From Maribacter litopenaei (lineage in GTDB: Bacteria > Bacteroidota > Bacteroidia > Flavobacteriales > Flavobacteriaceae), in assembly GCF_025244665.1 (NCBI RefSeq), contig NZ_CP104205.1:2539001-2603000 (forward strand): a stretch of DNA of 64,000 nt, read 5' to 3'. Position numbers and translations under genes: made by a program. This document shows, piece after piece, positions 9,787 through 19,390 of this stretch (position 1 is its first letter; every line of letters begins with the position of its first letter). The notes beneath the pieces were generated by a model. It saw only the letters and a program-made list of their open reading frames with translations. It was not told the origin of the DNA and did not search any database.

Positions 9787-10548
9787 TTACCGTATAAAGA
9801 CTGGTTCGTTTTCTTTAAGTGTATGTTCCTGACTATATTGGTAATCATCCAAATCAAATCCCTTAATATCTTGTAAGCTTTTTGCGTTGTTATCTAAAAT
9901 ATATCGCACCATGGAGCCCCGAGCCTTTTTGGCAAAGAAGCTTATAACCTTTAGTTTATCGTTCTTCCAATCCTTAAAAACAGGCGTAATCACTGGAACC
10001 TTTAATTTCTTTTGGTCTATCACATTAAAATATTCATTGCTAGCGAGGTTAATGAACAGTTCACCTTCCTCCAATTCGCTATTTAAGTGTTCTGTTAACT
10101 GCTTCTTCCAAAATTCATAAAGGTTCTTTTTTCTTCCAATTTTTAAGGATGTACCCATTTCAAGTCTATAGGGTTGTATTAGATCCAAAGGTTTAAGAAT
10201 TCCATAGAGTCCGGAAAGGATACGTAACGTATTTTGTAGGTCTTCAAGTTTTCCAGCTTCAATTGTGTAAGCATCCAACCCTTGGTATACATCCCCATTA
10301 AAAGCATATACAGCAGGTCCGGCATTATCACGTGTAAATGGAGTTTTGAAATTTTGATTTCGTTCCCAATTCAATTGGGCCGGATTATCTGAAATGGACA
10401 TTAATTCTGAGAGAGCCTTTGGCTTTTTCTTGGCCAAAACCTTGTTCAACTTTTCAGCTTCCTCTAAGAAAATAGGTTGGGTAAATCTATCTGTGGGTAA
10501 CTTACTTTCAAAATCCAAGGATTTTGCTGGTGATACTACAATTTTCAT
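9787..10548 (-). CDS. yaaA: YaaA peroxide-stress protein (UPF0246/DUF328)
   Basis: A 253-residue protein opening with [18 protein letters not shown] and carrying the family motifs [43 protein letters not shown] and [10 protein letters not shown]. In E. coli YaaA limits intracellular iron during hydrogen peroxide stress, and a DNA-binding helix-hairpin-helix-like fold is known for the family. That role is transferred by homology only. It is a single gene with intact frame. Confidence 0.95.
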   Translation of the reverse strand: MKIVVSPAKSLDFESKLPTDRFTQPIFLEEAEKLNKVLAKKKPKALSELMSISDNPAQLNWERNQNFKTPFTRDNAGPAVYAFNGDVYQGLDAYTIEAGKLEDLQNTLRILSGLYGILKPLDLIQPYRLEMGTSLKIGRKKNLYEFWKKQLTEHLNSELEEGELFINLASNEYFNVIDQKKLKVPVITPVFKDWKNDKLKVISFFAKKARGSMVRYILDNNAKSLQDIKGFDLDDYQYSQEHTLKENEPVFIR

Positions 10549-10659
10549 GTCTGTCGTTTAAATTTTGATGGTAAGCGGCATTTAATCAAAGTCAAAAATA
10601 TATGTTTTTGGTGCTTTGAAAAACAGATGACAAAAAAGAGTTTTGATAGTCCTATTGAC

Positions 10660-11694
10660 TTACTCTATATCTCCTTTTTTGGAATAGTTTCGCCACTTTT
10701 CTATACAGGCCTGCATATCCTCCGGAATTACAGAGTCGAATTTCATATGCTCCCCCGTTAAAGGATGTACAAAACCGAGTGTTTTTGCATGTAAAGCTTG
10801 TCTTGGCAGAACCTTAAAGGCATTTTCAACAAACTGCTTATATTTTGTAAAAGTGGTACCCTTTAGAATTTTGTCACCTCCATAGCGCTCATCATTAAAT
10901 AGGGTGTGCCCGATAAATTTCATGTGTACCCTTATTTGGTGGGTTCTACCGGTCTCCAATTTGCAAGAAACCAAGGTTACATACCCCAATCGTTCCAATA
11001 CCTTATAATGAGTGATTGCCTCCTTTCCATCGTCCCCTTCCGGAAAAACGTGCATTTGAAGACGGTTCTTAGGGTTTCTACCTATATTTCCGACTATAGT
11101 GCCTTCATCATCCTCCAAATTGCCCCACACCAAAGCAACATACTCACGCTCAGAAGTTTTATCGAAAAACTGTTTGGCCAAGTGGGTCATTGCAGTTTCA
11201 GTCTTGGCAATGACCAATAAGCCTGAAGTATCCTTATCTATTCTATGAACCAATCCCGGCCTCTCACTACTATTGGTTGGTAAATTTTCAAAATGATAAA
11301 TTAATGCATTAATAAGAGTACCTGAATAATTACCATGCCCGGGATGAACAACCATACCTGCGGGCTTGTTCAGCACCAAAAGATTGTCATCCTCATAAAT
11401 TATATCCAATGGGATATTTTCAGGAACCAATAAATATTCATGGGGAGGGTGTTCAAAAAGCACCTTTACTTCATCCCCTGCCTTTACCTTGTAATTACTT
11501 TTAACAATGGAATCGTTTACCCATACATGACCGTCTTTGGCCGCTTGTTGGATTTTGTTCCTAGTGGCGTTTTCAACAAAGTTCATCAAGAATTTATCGA
11601 CTCTCAACGGATCCTGTCCTTTTGAGGCCACAAACCTATAGTGTTCAAAAAGATCGTCGTTATCCTCTTGTTCCGAAGTTGAAATAGAAGTCAT
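10660..11694 (-). CDS. rluD: RluD-family 23S rRNA pseudouridine synthase
   Basis: 344 residues. An N-terminal S4 RNA-binding domain (RVDKFLMNFV, KIQQAAKDGHVWVND) is followed by the catalytic domain with HRIDKDTSGLLVIAKTE, whose Asp in the RID motif is the nucleophile. GRTHQIRVHM is the second family block. The enzyme makes pseudouridines in helix 69 of 23S rRNA if it is the true RluD; RluC/RluA-type targets cannot be excluded. Its start lies 2 bp after the PASTA gene stop, and the pair is an operon with upstream order PASTA then rluD. Confidence 0.92.
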   Translation of the reverse strand: MTSISTSEQEDNDDLFEHYRFVASKGQDPLRVDKFLMNFVENATRNKIQQAAKDGHVWVNDSIVKSNYKVKAGDEVKVLFEHPPHEYLLVPENIPLDIIYEDDNLLVLNKPAGMVVHPGHGNYSGTLINALIYHFENLPTNSSERPGLVHRIDKDTSGLLVIAKTETAMTHLAKQFFDKTSEREYVALVWGNLEDDEGTIVGNIGRNPKNRLQMHVFPEGDDGKEAITHYKVLERLGYVTLVSCKLETGRTHQIRVHMKFIGHTLFNDERYGGDKILKGTTFTKYKQFVENAFKVLPRQALHAKTLGFVHPLTGEHMKFDSVIPEDMQACIEKWRNYSKKGDIE

Positions 11695-11696
11695 AA

Positions 11697-12284
11697 TTAT
11701 TCAGAATCGTTCTGAATGACGGCCCCTCCCGGAACATTGCCATTACCACAAATCAATTCAATTTTAGAGGTTTTGGGAAGTTTGTCACCGGGCTTGATAT
11801 CCTTTCCCTTGTATTTTATATAGTAAACCATGTCCTTGCCCAACTGGTCTATATATGTTACCCTTTGAACATCTAAACCGACTGCTTTCAACATCGAGGA
11901 TGCGTTCCGCTTGGTTACCTGTATAATTTTTGGAACCGTTACTTTTTTATATCCGGATGGATTTACTGTAAAATATATTTTCCGATTGCTTTTAACTTTG
12001 GTCCCTGCAGTTGGATTTTGCTCGATAATTGAAAATCTAGGATAATCCGGGTTGTAATTAGCAGAATCGACCACCTCATAACGCAGACCTGAGTTCTCCA
12101 CCTTTTGTCGCATTTCCATCACGGAAAGCTTCGAAAAGTCAGGAACTTCTACAAATTCACCGTGATTGGTAGTGCTGTTTAACCACCTGAATACCAAGAA
12201 TATTAAAACAAGTAGAATGCCAAAGGCAAGCCCAATTTGTATTAGGAAAGATTTACTCTTTAAAAACCTTAAAAAATTTCTCAT
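11697..12284 (-). CDS. PASTA-domain membrane protein
   Basis: 195 residues. One N-terminal transmembrane helix (about residues 15-35, IGLAFGILLVLIFLVFRW) is followed by two or three PASTA repeats outside the cytoplasm (VPDFSKLSVMEMRQKVENSG; VPKIIQVTKRNASSMLKAVG). There is no kinase domain, unlike Firmicute PASTA kinases. PASTA units are known to bind cell-wall fragments or to act as spacers. It is transcribed ahead of rluD, and divergently from ddl, a cell-wall gene 160 bp away, which may hint at a wall-related role. Confidence 0.88.
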   Translation of the reverse strand: MRNFLRFLKSKSFLIQIGLAFGILLVLIFLVFRWLNSTTNHGEFVEVPDFSKLSVMEMRQKVENSGLRYEVVDSANYNPDYPRFSIIEQNPTAGTKVKSNRKIYFTVNPSGYKKVTVPKIIQVTKRNASSMLKAVGLDVQRVTYIDQLGKDMVYYIKYKGKDIKPGDKLPKTSKIELICGNGNVPGGAVIQNDSE

Positions 12285-12302
12285 CTAATTTTTTGATTGC
12301 TA

Positions 12303-12310
12303 CAAATATA
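12303..12310 (-). promoter_or_regulatory. Probable -7 element (TATATTTG) for the PASTA-rluD operon
   Basis: The minus strand reads TATATTTG, a perfect Bacteroidota TAnnTTTG -7 box, 18 bp before the PASTA start codon. A TTG occurs 15 bp further upstream, shorter than the usual 17-23 bp spacing, so only the -7 element is claimed. Confidence 0.45.
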
Positions 12311-12443
12311 GTAAATGCCGATTTACAAAAACGACGGATTTCTAATTGGCGAAATAGTATTTAAATCTATCAACAAGAATTCTCTTCTTTTTTCTTTTAT
12401 GGTAATAATCCATCTTTGTAATAGAAACTTCTATTTTTAATTC

Positions 12444-13418
12444 ATGAAGAAAAATATAGCGATCATAATGGGGGGCTATTCCAGCGAGTATGGGATTTCC
12501 TTGAAAAGTGGAAAAGTAGTATATGATTATTTGGACAAAGAAAAGTTCAACTGTTTTCCAATTCATATTTCTAAGTCCAAATGGGTGTTTGTTGACGAGA
12601 ATGACAAAGAGACTCCTGTAAATAGACATGATTTTTCATTAGTAAAAAATGGTCAAAAGATAAATTTTGATTGCGTATTCAATGCTATTCATGGATCACC
12701 CGGTGAAAATGGACTTTTGCAGGCCTATTTTGAACTAATGAATATTCCACAGACTTCATGTGATTTTTATCAAGCAGCATTGACCTTCAACAAAAGGGAT
12801 TTGTTGAGTGTATTAAAGCCTTATGGTATTAAGTGTGCTCCCTCATTCTATTTGAACAAGGGAGATGTAGTCAATGAAAAAGAAATTATAGAAAAAGTAA
12901 AACTCCCGTGCTTTGTGAAAGCTAACAAATCCGGTAGCAGTTATGGCATCTCCAAAGTGTATAAAAAAGAAGAATTGAAGAAGGCAATAGACCTGGCCTA
13001 TATGGAGGATGATGAAATTATTATTGAAGGTTTCTTAGATGGTACGGAAGTATCTGTTGGTGTTATTACTTTTGAAGGGAAAACCAAAGTTTTGCCGATA
13101 ACGGAAATTGTTTCGGAGAATGATTTTTTTGATTACGAAGCAAAATATGAAGGGAAGTCACAAGAAATTACCCCAGCAAGAATTTCAAAAAAACAGGAAG
13201 AGAATGTGACTAAATTGGCCAAGAAAATATATGAAATTCTTAAAATGAAGGGGTTTTCAAGGGGTGAATATATTTTTCTAGATAATGAGCCGTATCTTAT
13301 TGAGATAAATGCAACACCAGGGTTAACAAAGGAAAGTATTTTACCTAAACAGGCTCTTCAAGCTGGAATAAGCCTTTCAGCACTATTTGAAAATGCCATA
13401 AGTGAGGTTCTAGTATAA
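12444..13418 (+). CDS. ddl: D-alanine--D-alanine ligase
   Basis: Ddl joins two D-Ala using ATP for peptidoglycan precursor synthesis in the cytoplasm. The 324-residue ATP-grasp protein is complete. IAIIMGGYSSEYGISLKSG is the N-terminal phosphate-binding region, FNAIHGSPGENGLLQAYFEL follows, KANKSGSSYGISKV lies at the ATP lid, and EINATPGLTKES holds the metal ligands. It is followed 38 bp later by coaD on the same strand. Intact frame. Confidence 0.96.
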   Translation: MKKNIAIIMGGYSSEYGISLKSGKVVYDYLDKEKFNCFPIHISKSKWVFVDENDKETPVNRHDFSLVKNGQKINFDCVFNAIHGSPGENGLLQAYFELMNIPQTSCDFYQAALTFNKRDLLSVLKPYGIKCAPSFYLNKGDVVNEKEIIEKVKLPCFVKANKSGSSYGISKVYKKEELKKAIDLAYMEDDEIIIEGFLDGTEVSVGVITFEGKTKVLPITEIVSENDFFDYEAKYEGKSQEITPARISKKQEENVTKLAKKIYEILKMKGFSRGEYIFLDNEPYLIEINATPGLTKESILPKQALQAGISLSALFENAISEVLV

Positions 13419-13456
13419 AATGAGTATTTTTAAAGGGTTTTAATGAATGTAAATTT

Positions 13457-13936
13457 ATGAGACGTGCCATTTTTCCAGGATCATTTGATCCACTAACCTT
13501 AGGCCATCATGATATTATCATGCGTGGCATTACCCTTTTTGACGAACTTATAATAGCTATTGGAAAAAACGCCGAAAAAAAATATATGTTCAGCCTAGAT
13601 GAACGTATGTCTTTCATAAAGAAGGCATTCATCAATGAACCACAGATAAAGGTCTTGACCTATGAAGGTTTGACAGTCGATTTTTGTAAAAAAATCAATG
13701 CCAACTACATTTTACGAGGGCTTCGAAATCCTGCGGATTTTGAGTTTGAAAAGGCTATAGCACATACCAACCGAAAACTTTCTGAAATAGAAACTGTGTT
13801 TCTACTTACATCATCCGGCAAGTCATACATAAGTTCTTCTATTGTTAGGGACGTTATTAGAAATGGAGGAGACTACACAGGGTTAGTTCCGAATCGGTTA
13901 GGGTTTCACCTTAATCTTACATTTTTTAAGATGTAA
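13457..13936 (+). CDS. coaD: Phosphopantetheine adenylyltransferase, C-terminal frameshift
   Basis: CoaD adenylates 4'-phosphopantetheine in coenzyme A synthesis. The nucleotidyltransferase motifs are clear: FPGSFDPLTLGHHDI near the N-terminus, RGLRNPADFEFE, and the SSGKSYISSSIVRDV block. The family ends with a VPESVRV-type tail. Here the open frame instead runs VPNRLGFHLNL and on to a stop at 13936. Loss of one base at 13893 (CCGAATC where CCAGAATC is expected) explains this, and repair gives VPESVRVSP with a stop at 13912-13914. So the last 14 residues in this reading are probably artificial. Confidence 0.93.
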   Translation: MRRAIFPGSFDPLTLGHHDIIMRGITLFDELIIAIGKNAEKKYMFSLDERMSFIKKAFINEPQIKVLTYEGLTVDFCKKINANYILRGLRNPADFEFEKAIAHTNRKLSEIETVFLLTSSGKSYISSSIVRDVIRNGGDYTGLVPNRLGFHLNLTFFKM

Positions 13937-14046
13937 TATACATTTTCATTATTGGGGATTTCTCTATCTAACAATTTCTTATTTGTCAAATACCACAGTT
14001 TTCTATTAGTTCACAACAAAGTTTATCTTAACTTGTAGTCCTCTGA

Positions 14047-14054
14047 TATATTTG
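14047..14054 (+). promoter_or_regulatory. Probable -7 element for the PAS kinase gene
   Basis: TATATTTG, followed by T, lies 16 bp before the ATG at 14071. It matches TAnnTTTGY exactly. I see no clear TTG at 17-23 bp upstream. Confidence 0.4.
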
Positions 14055-14070
14055 TAAGAAATTACATATA

Positions 14071-15920
14071 ATGCTTATAGATCCCCATATTCAATCTACT
14101 TCATATTTAGTAAAACAGCTGCCTACACTAACTGTTTTTATTGACCTTGAGTTTAAGATTATCCACGCCTCGGACAAATGGCTATTTACATTTGGCGAAA
14201 ACAGCAATTCTATTTTCGGACAGAGCCTTTTTGAAGTGTTTCCAAACCTTAGTAAAAAATGGAAAACGATCATTACGGAATGTTTCAAAGGAAAATCTAA
14301 CCCAATGGGGGTACAGAAATACAGAAATCTCCAACAGATTGAAAAATGGTATGAATGGTCCAACACCTGTTGGTACGATGAAAATGAAAACATCATAGGT
14401 GCCATCATCCAAATAAATGATATTACCGATGCCATTGAAAGCGAAATGGAACTTGAAAAGACCAAGGTGCAATTAAGGCAACAATCAGAAATATCAAAAA
14501 CTGGCAGATGGGAATATGATATTTTAAATGATGAAATAATTTGGTGTGATATTACCAAGTTAATTCATGAAGTAAGCCAGGATTATGTACCCCGTTTGGA
14601 CACCAGTATAGAATTCTATAAAGAAGGGTATAGTAGAAATGCCATTTCCATGGCAATTTTCGAGGCACAGGAAAAAGGGACACCTTGGAGCCTAAAACTC
14701 CAAATTATTACGGCAACAGGTAAAGAAAAATGGGTTTTGGCAGCTGGCAAGCCCCTTTATGAAAAGAAAAAACTTATTGGTTTTACCGGTACTTTTCAAG
14801 ACATCGATGAGCAGGTCTTGCCAATATGGAAACAAAAAAGAATGAAAAGCTTCTTAGAACACTAATAGACAATCTGCCTTTAAATGTTTATGTAAAAGAC
14901 ATCAATTCTAAAAAGATCCTAGTTAATAAAGCTGAATGCGAATATCTAGGTGCAAAAAGCGAAGCTGAACTTACGGGAAAAGACAACTTTGACATTTACG
15001 ATCACGCCACCGCAAGGAAATTTACGGAACAGGATATCAGCGTAATGACCACTTTAACATCGATTATTGGTGAGGAAGTACTATCTATCGATAAAAATGG
15101 TAGACAAACAACCTTTCTAACTTCAAAAATACCCTTGGTGGATGAACATGGAATCGCAAATGGACTTATTGGTATTAGTTTGGATATCACCAATATAAAA
15201 CAAAATGAAAAAGAACTTAGAAACCTAATTGATGTTACCTCCTTACAAAATAAAAAACTGATCAATTTTGCTCATATAGTATCGCACAATCTTCGTTCGC
15301 ACACGGCCAACTTTTCAATGCTATTGGACTTTTTACAGCACGAGGAAGATGAGGAAGAAAAGACTAAATTGTTGGAGATGCTAAATAGTGCTTCAGGGAA
15401 TTTATTGGAAACCATAGAAAACCTAAACGAGGTTGTAGCTATCAATACCAATATTAATGTAGAAAAGAAGGTTGTAAATCTTTATGAAAAGATAAAAAGT
15501 GTAGAACAAAATTTAGAAAAGTTTGTAAATGAAAATGAGGCTGAAATAATAACCAATATTCCCGAAAATGAGACCTTAAAAGTAATTCCCCAATATCTAG
15601 ATAGTATTTTGATAAATTTTATCACAAATGCTATAAAATATAAACATCCGGATAGAAAGTCTAAACTTAACATAAGCACGACTATAGAGGATGGTTACAC
15701 CATTCTTAGTTTTCAAGATAATGGGTTGGGGATTGACTTAAAAAAATATGGGAACAAGCTTTTTGGAATGTATAAAACCTTTCATTCTCATGAAAATGCT
15801 AGAGGTATTGGCCTTTACATTACCAAAAATCAGGTTGAGGCCATGGGTGGTAAAATAGAAGTAGAAAGCAAAGTTGGAGTGGGTACCACTTTTAAGATTT
15901 ATTTCAATGAAAAAAATTAA
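14071..15920 (+). CDS. PAS-domain sensor histidine kinase, frameshifted
   Basis: About 617 residues once repaired, with no transmembrane helix, so probably a cytoplasmic sensor. Two or three PAS domains come first (VFIDLEFKIIHASDKW; ISKTGRWEYDILNDEIIW; NLPLNVYVKDINSKK). They are followed by a HisKA domain with the flavobacterial H-box FAHIVSHNLRSHTANF and a HATPase_c domain (NFITNAIKYK, DNGLGIDL, ARGIGLYITKNQ). One base is missing near 14812 between DIDE and AGLANMETKKNE. The response regulator start codon lies inside the last codons of this gene, so the two are translationally coupled. Confidence 0.92.
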
Positions 15921-16312
15921 GTTTATAGGAATAGTAGATGACGACCCAATTACCGTTTTTGGCATTCGAAAAATGCTAAACCTTGTAGTGGAATGTGAGA
16001 CTATAGAGGCCTATAAAAATGGTAAGATTGCATTTGATTCCCTAAGAAAGAAATATTTAGAGGATCAAGACATTCCGAGAAGTCATTTTTTTGGATATCA
16101 ATATGCCCATAATGGATGGATGGCAATTTTTAGAAGAGTTCCTTAAACTTCCAATAAAGAAGAGAATCAGAATTAATATAGTGACCTCCTCCATAGATCC
16201 TTATGATAAAAAAAAGTGGGAGTTCTACAAGGATAAAACGCACCATCTTATCACTTTTAACAACAAGCCTATTAAAAGGCAAGAAATTGCCGAAATTACT
16301 CAAGTAGCTTAA
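15907..16312 (+). CDS. Single-domain response regulator, frameshifted
   Basis: About 135 residues and CheY-like, with no output domain. VDDDPITVFGIRKML is the acidic pocket. The phosphoacceptor Asp lies in FLDINMPIMDGWQF, VTSSIDPYD is the switch region, and the conserved Lys follows in FNNKPIKRQ. An inserted base at 16075-16080 (CCGAGA; CCAGAA restores IPEVIFLDINMP) splits it. It overlaps the 3' end of the PAS kinase by 14 bp and is surely its partner. With no DNA-binding domain it probably passes the signal by protein contact. Confidence 0.92.
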
Positions 16313-16335
16313 ACAGGAGGTATAGTGTTTTTGGC

Positions 16336-16343
16336 TACTTTTG
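16336..16343 (+). promoter_or_regulatory. Probable -7 element for the M14 lipoprotein gene
   Basis: TACTTTTG matches TAnnTTTG and is followed by C. It lies 46 bp before the chosen ATG at 16390 and just after the response regulator stop. No convincing TTG is seen at the usual distance. Confidence 0.35.
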
Positions 16344-16389
16344 CAACAAACGAATCATGATTTGGTTTTAGTTGATTGAGTTTATTGCA

Positions 16390-18141
16390 ATGAAAAGGAT
16401 TTATAGAGTATTTTTTTTAACCTTGTTTTTTCCGGCTTGCGAGAATAAGACTGAAGATGTCGAGCTAGATTTCCCTACAACTTTTGAAACTTCCGATGGC
16501 ACTGAAACTGCTACTTATGATGAGGTTATTGATTTCTATTTGAAGTTAGCAAAGGAATTTCCCGAAATTAATATCCGGACCATGGGGATAACGGATAGTG
16601 ATAGGCCGCTACATCCGGTAACCTACAATGCGGCTGGAGATTTTAATTTCAATAAAATCAATAAGGAAAAAACAGTTTTATTCATCAACAATGGAATACA
16701 TCCAGGTGAGAGTGATGGAATTGACGCGACAATGCTACTGTTCAGAGACCTGGCCAGCGGCAAAGTAGTTGCTCCGGACAAAACGGTCGTAGTTACCATT
16801 CCTGTTTACAATATTGGAGGCTCCTTGAACAGAAATTCGACTTCGAGGGCAAATCAAAATGGGCCCAAAGCCTATGGTTTTCGTGGAAACGCCCTTAATT
16901 ATGACCTTAACAGGGATTTCATTAAAACAGACTCCAAAAACGCCAGGACCATTGCCCGGATTTTCCATTTGGTGAAGCCTGATGTCTTCATTGATAATCA
17001 TGTGAGTAACGGAGCGGACTACCAATACACCTTGACCCATTTATTTACCCAGCACAATAAACTTGGAGGAGATTTGGGAAGATATATCCATGAAACATTT
17101 ATGCCTTCCTTGGAGGATTCCCTAGCCCGTTATAACTGGGATATTACACCGTATGTAAATGTTTTTAACAAACCGCCCGAAGTCGGTTTTGCGCAATTCA
17201 TAGACCATCCAAGATACTCAACAGGATATACTACTCTTTGGAATACTTTGGGAATGATGGTGGAAACACATATGCTCAAGCCCTATCAAAAAAGAGTGGA
17301 AGGCACCTACGAATTAATGAAAAAGGTAATTGACCTTGCAGAAACGGATGGTTCTAAAATCAAAGAGTTAAGAATAAAATCCTTTAATGATTTTCAGGAA
17401 AAAGAATATTACCCCTTTGATTGGACAGTGGATAGCACAAAAGTTTCAAATATAGAATTCAAAGGTTTTCAGGCAGACACTATTATCAGTAAAATAACAG
17501 GTTTTGAAAGGTTAAAATACAATCGAGAAAAACCCTTCACTAAAAATGTAACCTACTACGATTACTATTATCCTAAAGACTCCATAAAAATTCCGAAGGC
17601 ATATGTTATTAAAAAACAGTGGAAAAGGGTAGTGGATTTATTAAATCTTAATGGAATAGAGTTTGACATTTTTGAAAAGGATACTATTCAAAAGGTAGAA
17701 TCCTATAAAATTGAGAGTTTTGAGACGTTAAATAGACCCTATGAAGGTCATTATTTGCATTACAACACCAAAGTTTTAGCTACCACAGCAAATGTAATGT
17801 TTGAGGCTGGAGATATAATTGTTCCCACAAATCAAAATGGAATTAGATATATATTGGAAACCTTGGAACCCTCTGCTGTGGATTCATTCTTTAACTGGAA
17901 TTTTTTTGATACTATTTTACAACAAAAAGAAGGCTTTTCCCCTTATGTTTTTGAAGATACCGCACTAAAAATGCTTCAAAACGATTCCGTTTTGAGGTTA
18001 GAATTCGAAACCAAAAAGCAGAATGAAGTTTCATTTGCAGAGAATTGGTATGCCCAATTAGATTGGGTATTTAAACAATCTGAACTTTACGAAAAAGTCC
18101 ATAATCAATATCCAATTTATAGAGTATTTGAAAATAATTAA
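16390..18141 (+). CDS. M14-family zinc carboxypeptidase lipoprotein
   Basis: 583 residues. The ATG at 16390 begins a lipoprotein signal (MKRIYRVFFLTLFFPAC), placing the enzyme on the membrane surface. The M14 zinc motif is HPGESDG (about residues 107-113), with a second ligand in FIDNHVSNGADYQYT. A conserved VETHMLKPY segment probably carries the catalytic Glu. RxNR-type substrate residues follow NYDLNRDF. The C-terminal 250 residues are an accessory region seen in Bacteroidetes relatives. It likely trims peptides in the periplasm or outside. Intact frame. Confidence 0.9.
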   Translation: MKRIYRVFFLTLFFPACENKTEDVELDFPTTFETSDGTETATYDEVIDFYLKLAKEFPEINIRTMGITDSDRPLHPVTYNAAGDFNFNKINKEKTVLFINNGIHPGESDGIDATMLLFRDLASGKVVAPDKTVVVTIPVYNIGGSLNRNSTSRANQNGPKAYGFRGNALNYDLNRDFIKTDSKNARTIARIFHLVKPDVFIDNHVSNGADYQYTLTHLFTQHNKLGGDLGRYIHETFMPSLEDSLARYNWDITPYVNVFNKPPEVGFAQFIDHPRYSTGYTTLWNTLGMMVETHMLKPYQKRVEGTYELMKKVIDLAETDGSKIKELRIKSFNDFQEKEYYPFDWTVDSTKVSNIEFKGFQADTIISKITGFERLKYNREKPFTKNVTYYDYYYPKDSIKIPKAYVIKKQWKRVVDLLNLNGIEFDIFEKDTIQKVESYKIESFETLNRPYEGHYLHYNTKVLATTANVMFEAGDIIVPTNQNGIRYILETLEPSAVDSFFNWNFFDTILQQKEGFSPYVFEDTALKMLQNDSVLRLEFETKKQNEVSFAENWYAQLDWVFKQSELYEKVHNQYPIYRVFENN

Positions 18142-18146
18142 TTGAC

Positions 18147-18738
18147 CTAATCTCCCTCGAACAGGATTTTTATATTTACATAGGAGTTTTGTAAAGCCTT
18201 TTGAATCTTTTTGGGACCTTTCCATTTCACCTTTACAATTCCCTCCTTTTTTTCGGGCTTGAGTTTACCCGAGTAATCGGTCTTCATTGCATACCAATGT
18301 ACCTGTTTTAAGGTAGTAGTACCGTTATTTTTAAAAATGTGATACGATGTTCGTAAGAAATTTTCAACCCTAAGCCCTTTCACCCCGGTCTCCTCCATAA
18401 CTTCCCTTACGGCACAGTCCTCAATGGATTCGCCCTTGTCCAGCTTACCTTTTGGCAAATCCCACTTATCGTTTCGGTATATGAATAAAACCTTGCCCTC
18501 AGAATTGGTGACAACACCTCCTGCAGCAACGACCAAAGGGATTTCTTGTGTAAATTTTTTAAGGATTTCCTCAGAATTGGGATGGTAAATATAGGCCTCC
18601 GCCAGCTTTTTTCTTTTTTAAGGCCTTTATAGCATTATTGATAGAATCTTGATTCAAAAGGAAATACTCGCCACCGGCCGTTTCGGAGAGTTTATTTGTT
18701 AAAATCAGAGGCAGTTCATTAACAAAAACTTTATACAT
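18147..18738 (-). CDS. NUDIX hydrolase with N-terminal extension, frameshifted
   Basis: The C-terminal 129 residues are a NUDIX domain. The box is split as DLPKGKLDKGES then CAVREVMEETG, which fits GX5EX7REUXEEXGU. A preceding frame starting at an ATG at 18736-18738 (MYKVFVNELPLILTN) continues as LAEAYIYHPNSEEILKKF into the NUDIX part. One extra A in the A6 run near 18617 breaks it. The full protein is about 197 residues, the usual length for flavobacterial members with this extension. Substrate unknown; NUDIX enzymes cleave nucleoside diphosphate derivatives. It is divergent from pyrE with only 7 bp between the two start codons. Confidence 0.87.
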
Positions 18739-18741
18739 TTG
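18734..18741 (+). promoter_or_regulatory. Probable -7 element for pyrE, overlapping the NUDIX start
   Basis: TACATTTG followed by C fits TAnnTTTGY exactly, and the pyrE ATG begins 5 bp after its last G. A transcript from this box would start at or within a base or two of the ATG, so it would be almost leaderless. The box covers the NUDIX start codon on the other strand. Confidence 0.42.
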
Positions 18742-18745
18742 CTAC

Positions 18746-19387
18746 ATGGTTTTAAACAAAAACACGGCTAAAAAAACAGCTGAGCTTCTGCTGCAAATTA
18801 ATGCAATTAAATTGAAACCCGAAAATCCTTTTACATGGGCCTCAGGTTGGAAATCCCCTATTTATTGTGATAATAGAATTTTACTTTCATACCCTATCAT
18901 AAGAAACTTTATCAAGGAGGAAATGGCCAAACAAGTTGAGTCCCTATATGGCAAACCGGATGTTATTGCCGGAGTCGCCACAGGGGCGATCGGTATGGGA
19001 GCACTTGTGGCAGATACCCTTGGATTACCCTTTATTTATGTTAGGCCCGAACCCAAATCGCACGGTAGACAAAATCAAATTGAAGGCTACCTGGAGCGCA
19101 GTCAGACGGTTGTGGTTATTGAAGATTTAATAAGCACGGGTAAAAGCAGTTTAAATGCCGTCGATGCCTTAAAGGAACAAGGGGCAAATATTAAAGGGAT
19201 GCTGGCCATTTTTACATATGGTTTTGAAACGGCAACAATCAATTTCAATGAAAAAAAGATAGATCTTCATACCTTAAGTAATTATGAATATTTAATCGAG
19301 CAAGCATCTGAAACCAACTATATTAAAGAAGAGCACCTGAATACATTAATGGAATGGCGCAAGAATCCATCCAAATGGTTACAATAA
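18746..19387 (+). CDS. pyrE: Orotate phosphoribosyltransferase
   Basis: PyrE joins orotate to PRPP to form OMP in pyrimidine synthesis. The 213-residue protein is complete. FTWASGWKSPIYCDNR is the N-terminal substrate loop, VRPEPKSHGRQNQIEG carries the flexible-loop lysine and histidine, and VVVIEDLISTGKSSLNA is the PRPP-binding motif. It is followed 3 bp later by the SRPBCC gene. Intact frame. Confidence 0.97.
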   Translation: MVLNKNTAKKTAELLLQINAIKLKPENPFTWASGWKSPIYCDNRILLSYPIIRNFIKEEMAKQVESLYGKPDVIAGVATGAIGMGALVADTLGLPFIYVRPEPKSHGRQNQIEGYLERSQTVVVIEDLISTGKSSLNAVDALKEQGANIKGMLAIFTYGFETATINFNEKKIDLHTLSNYEYLIEQASETNYIKEEHLNTLMEWRKNPSKWLQ

Positions 19388-19390
19388 GTT

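Noticed and set aside
14071..16312. A phage or defence system in the 14-16 kb kinase region
   Set aside because: PAS, HisKA, HATPase and a CheY-like receiver fully explain it. No nuclease, helicase or restriction domain is present anywhere in the window.
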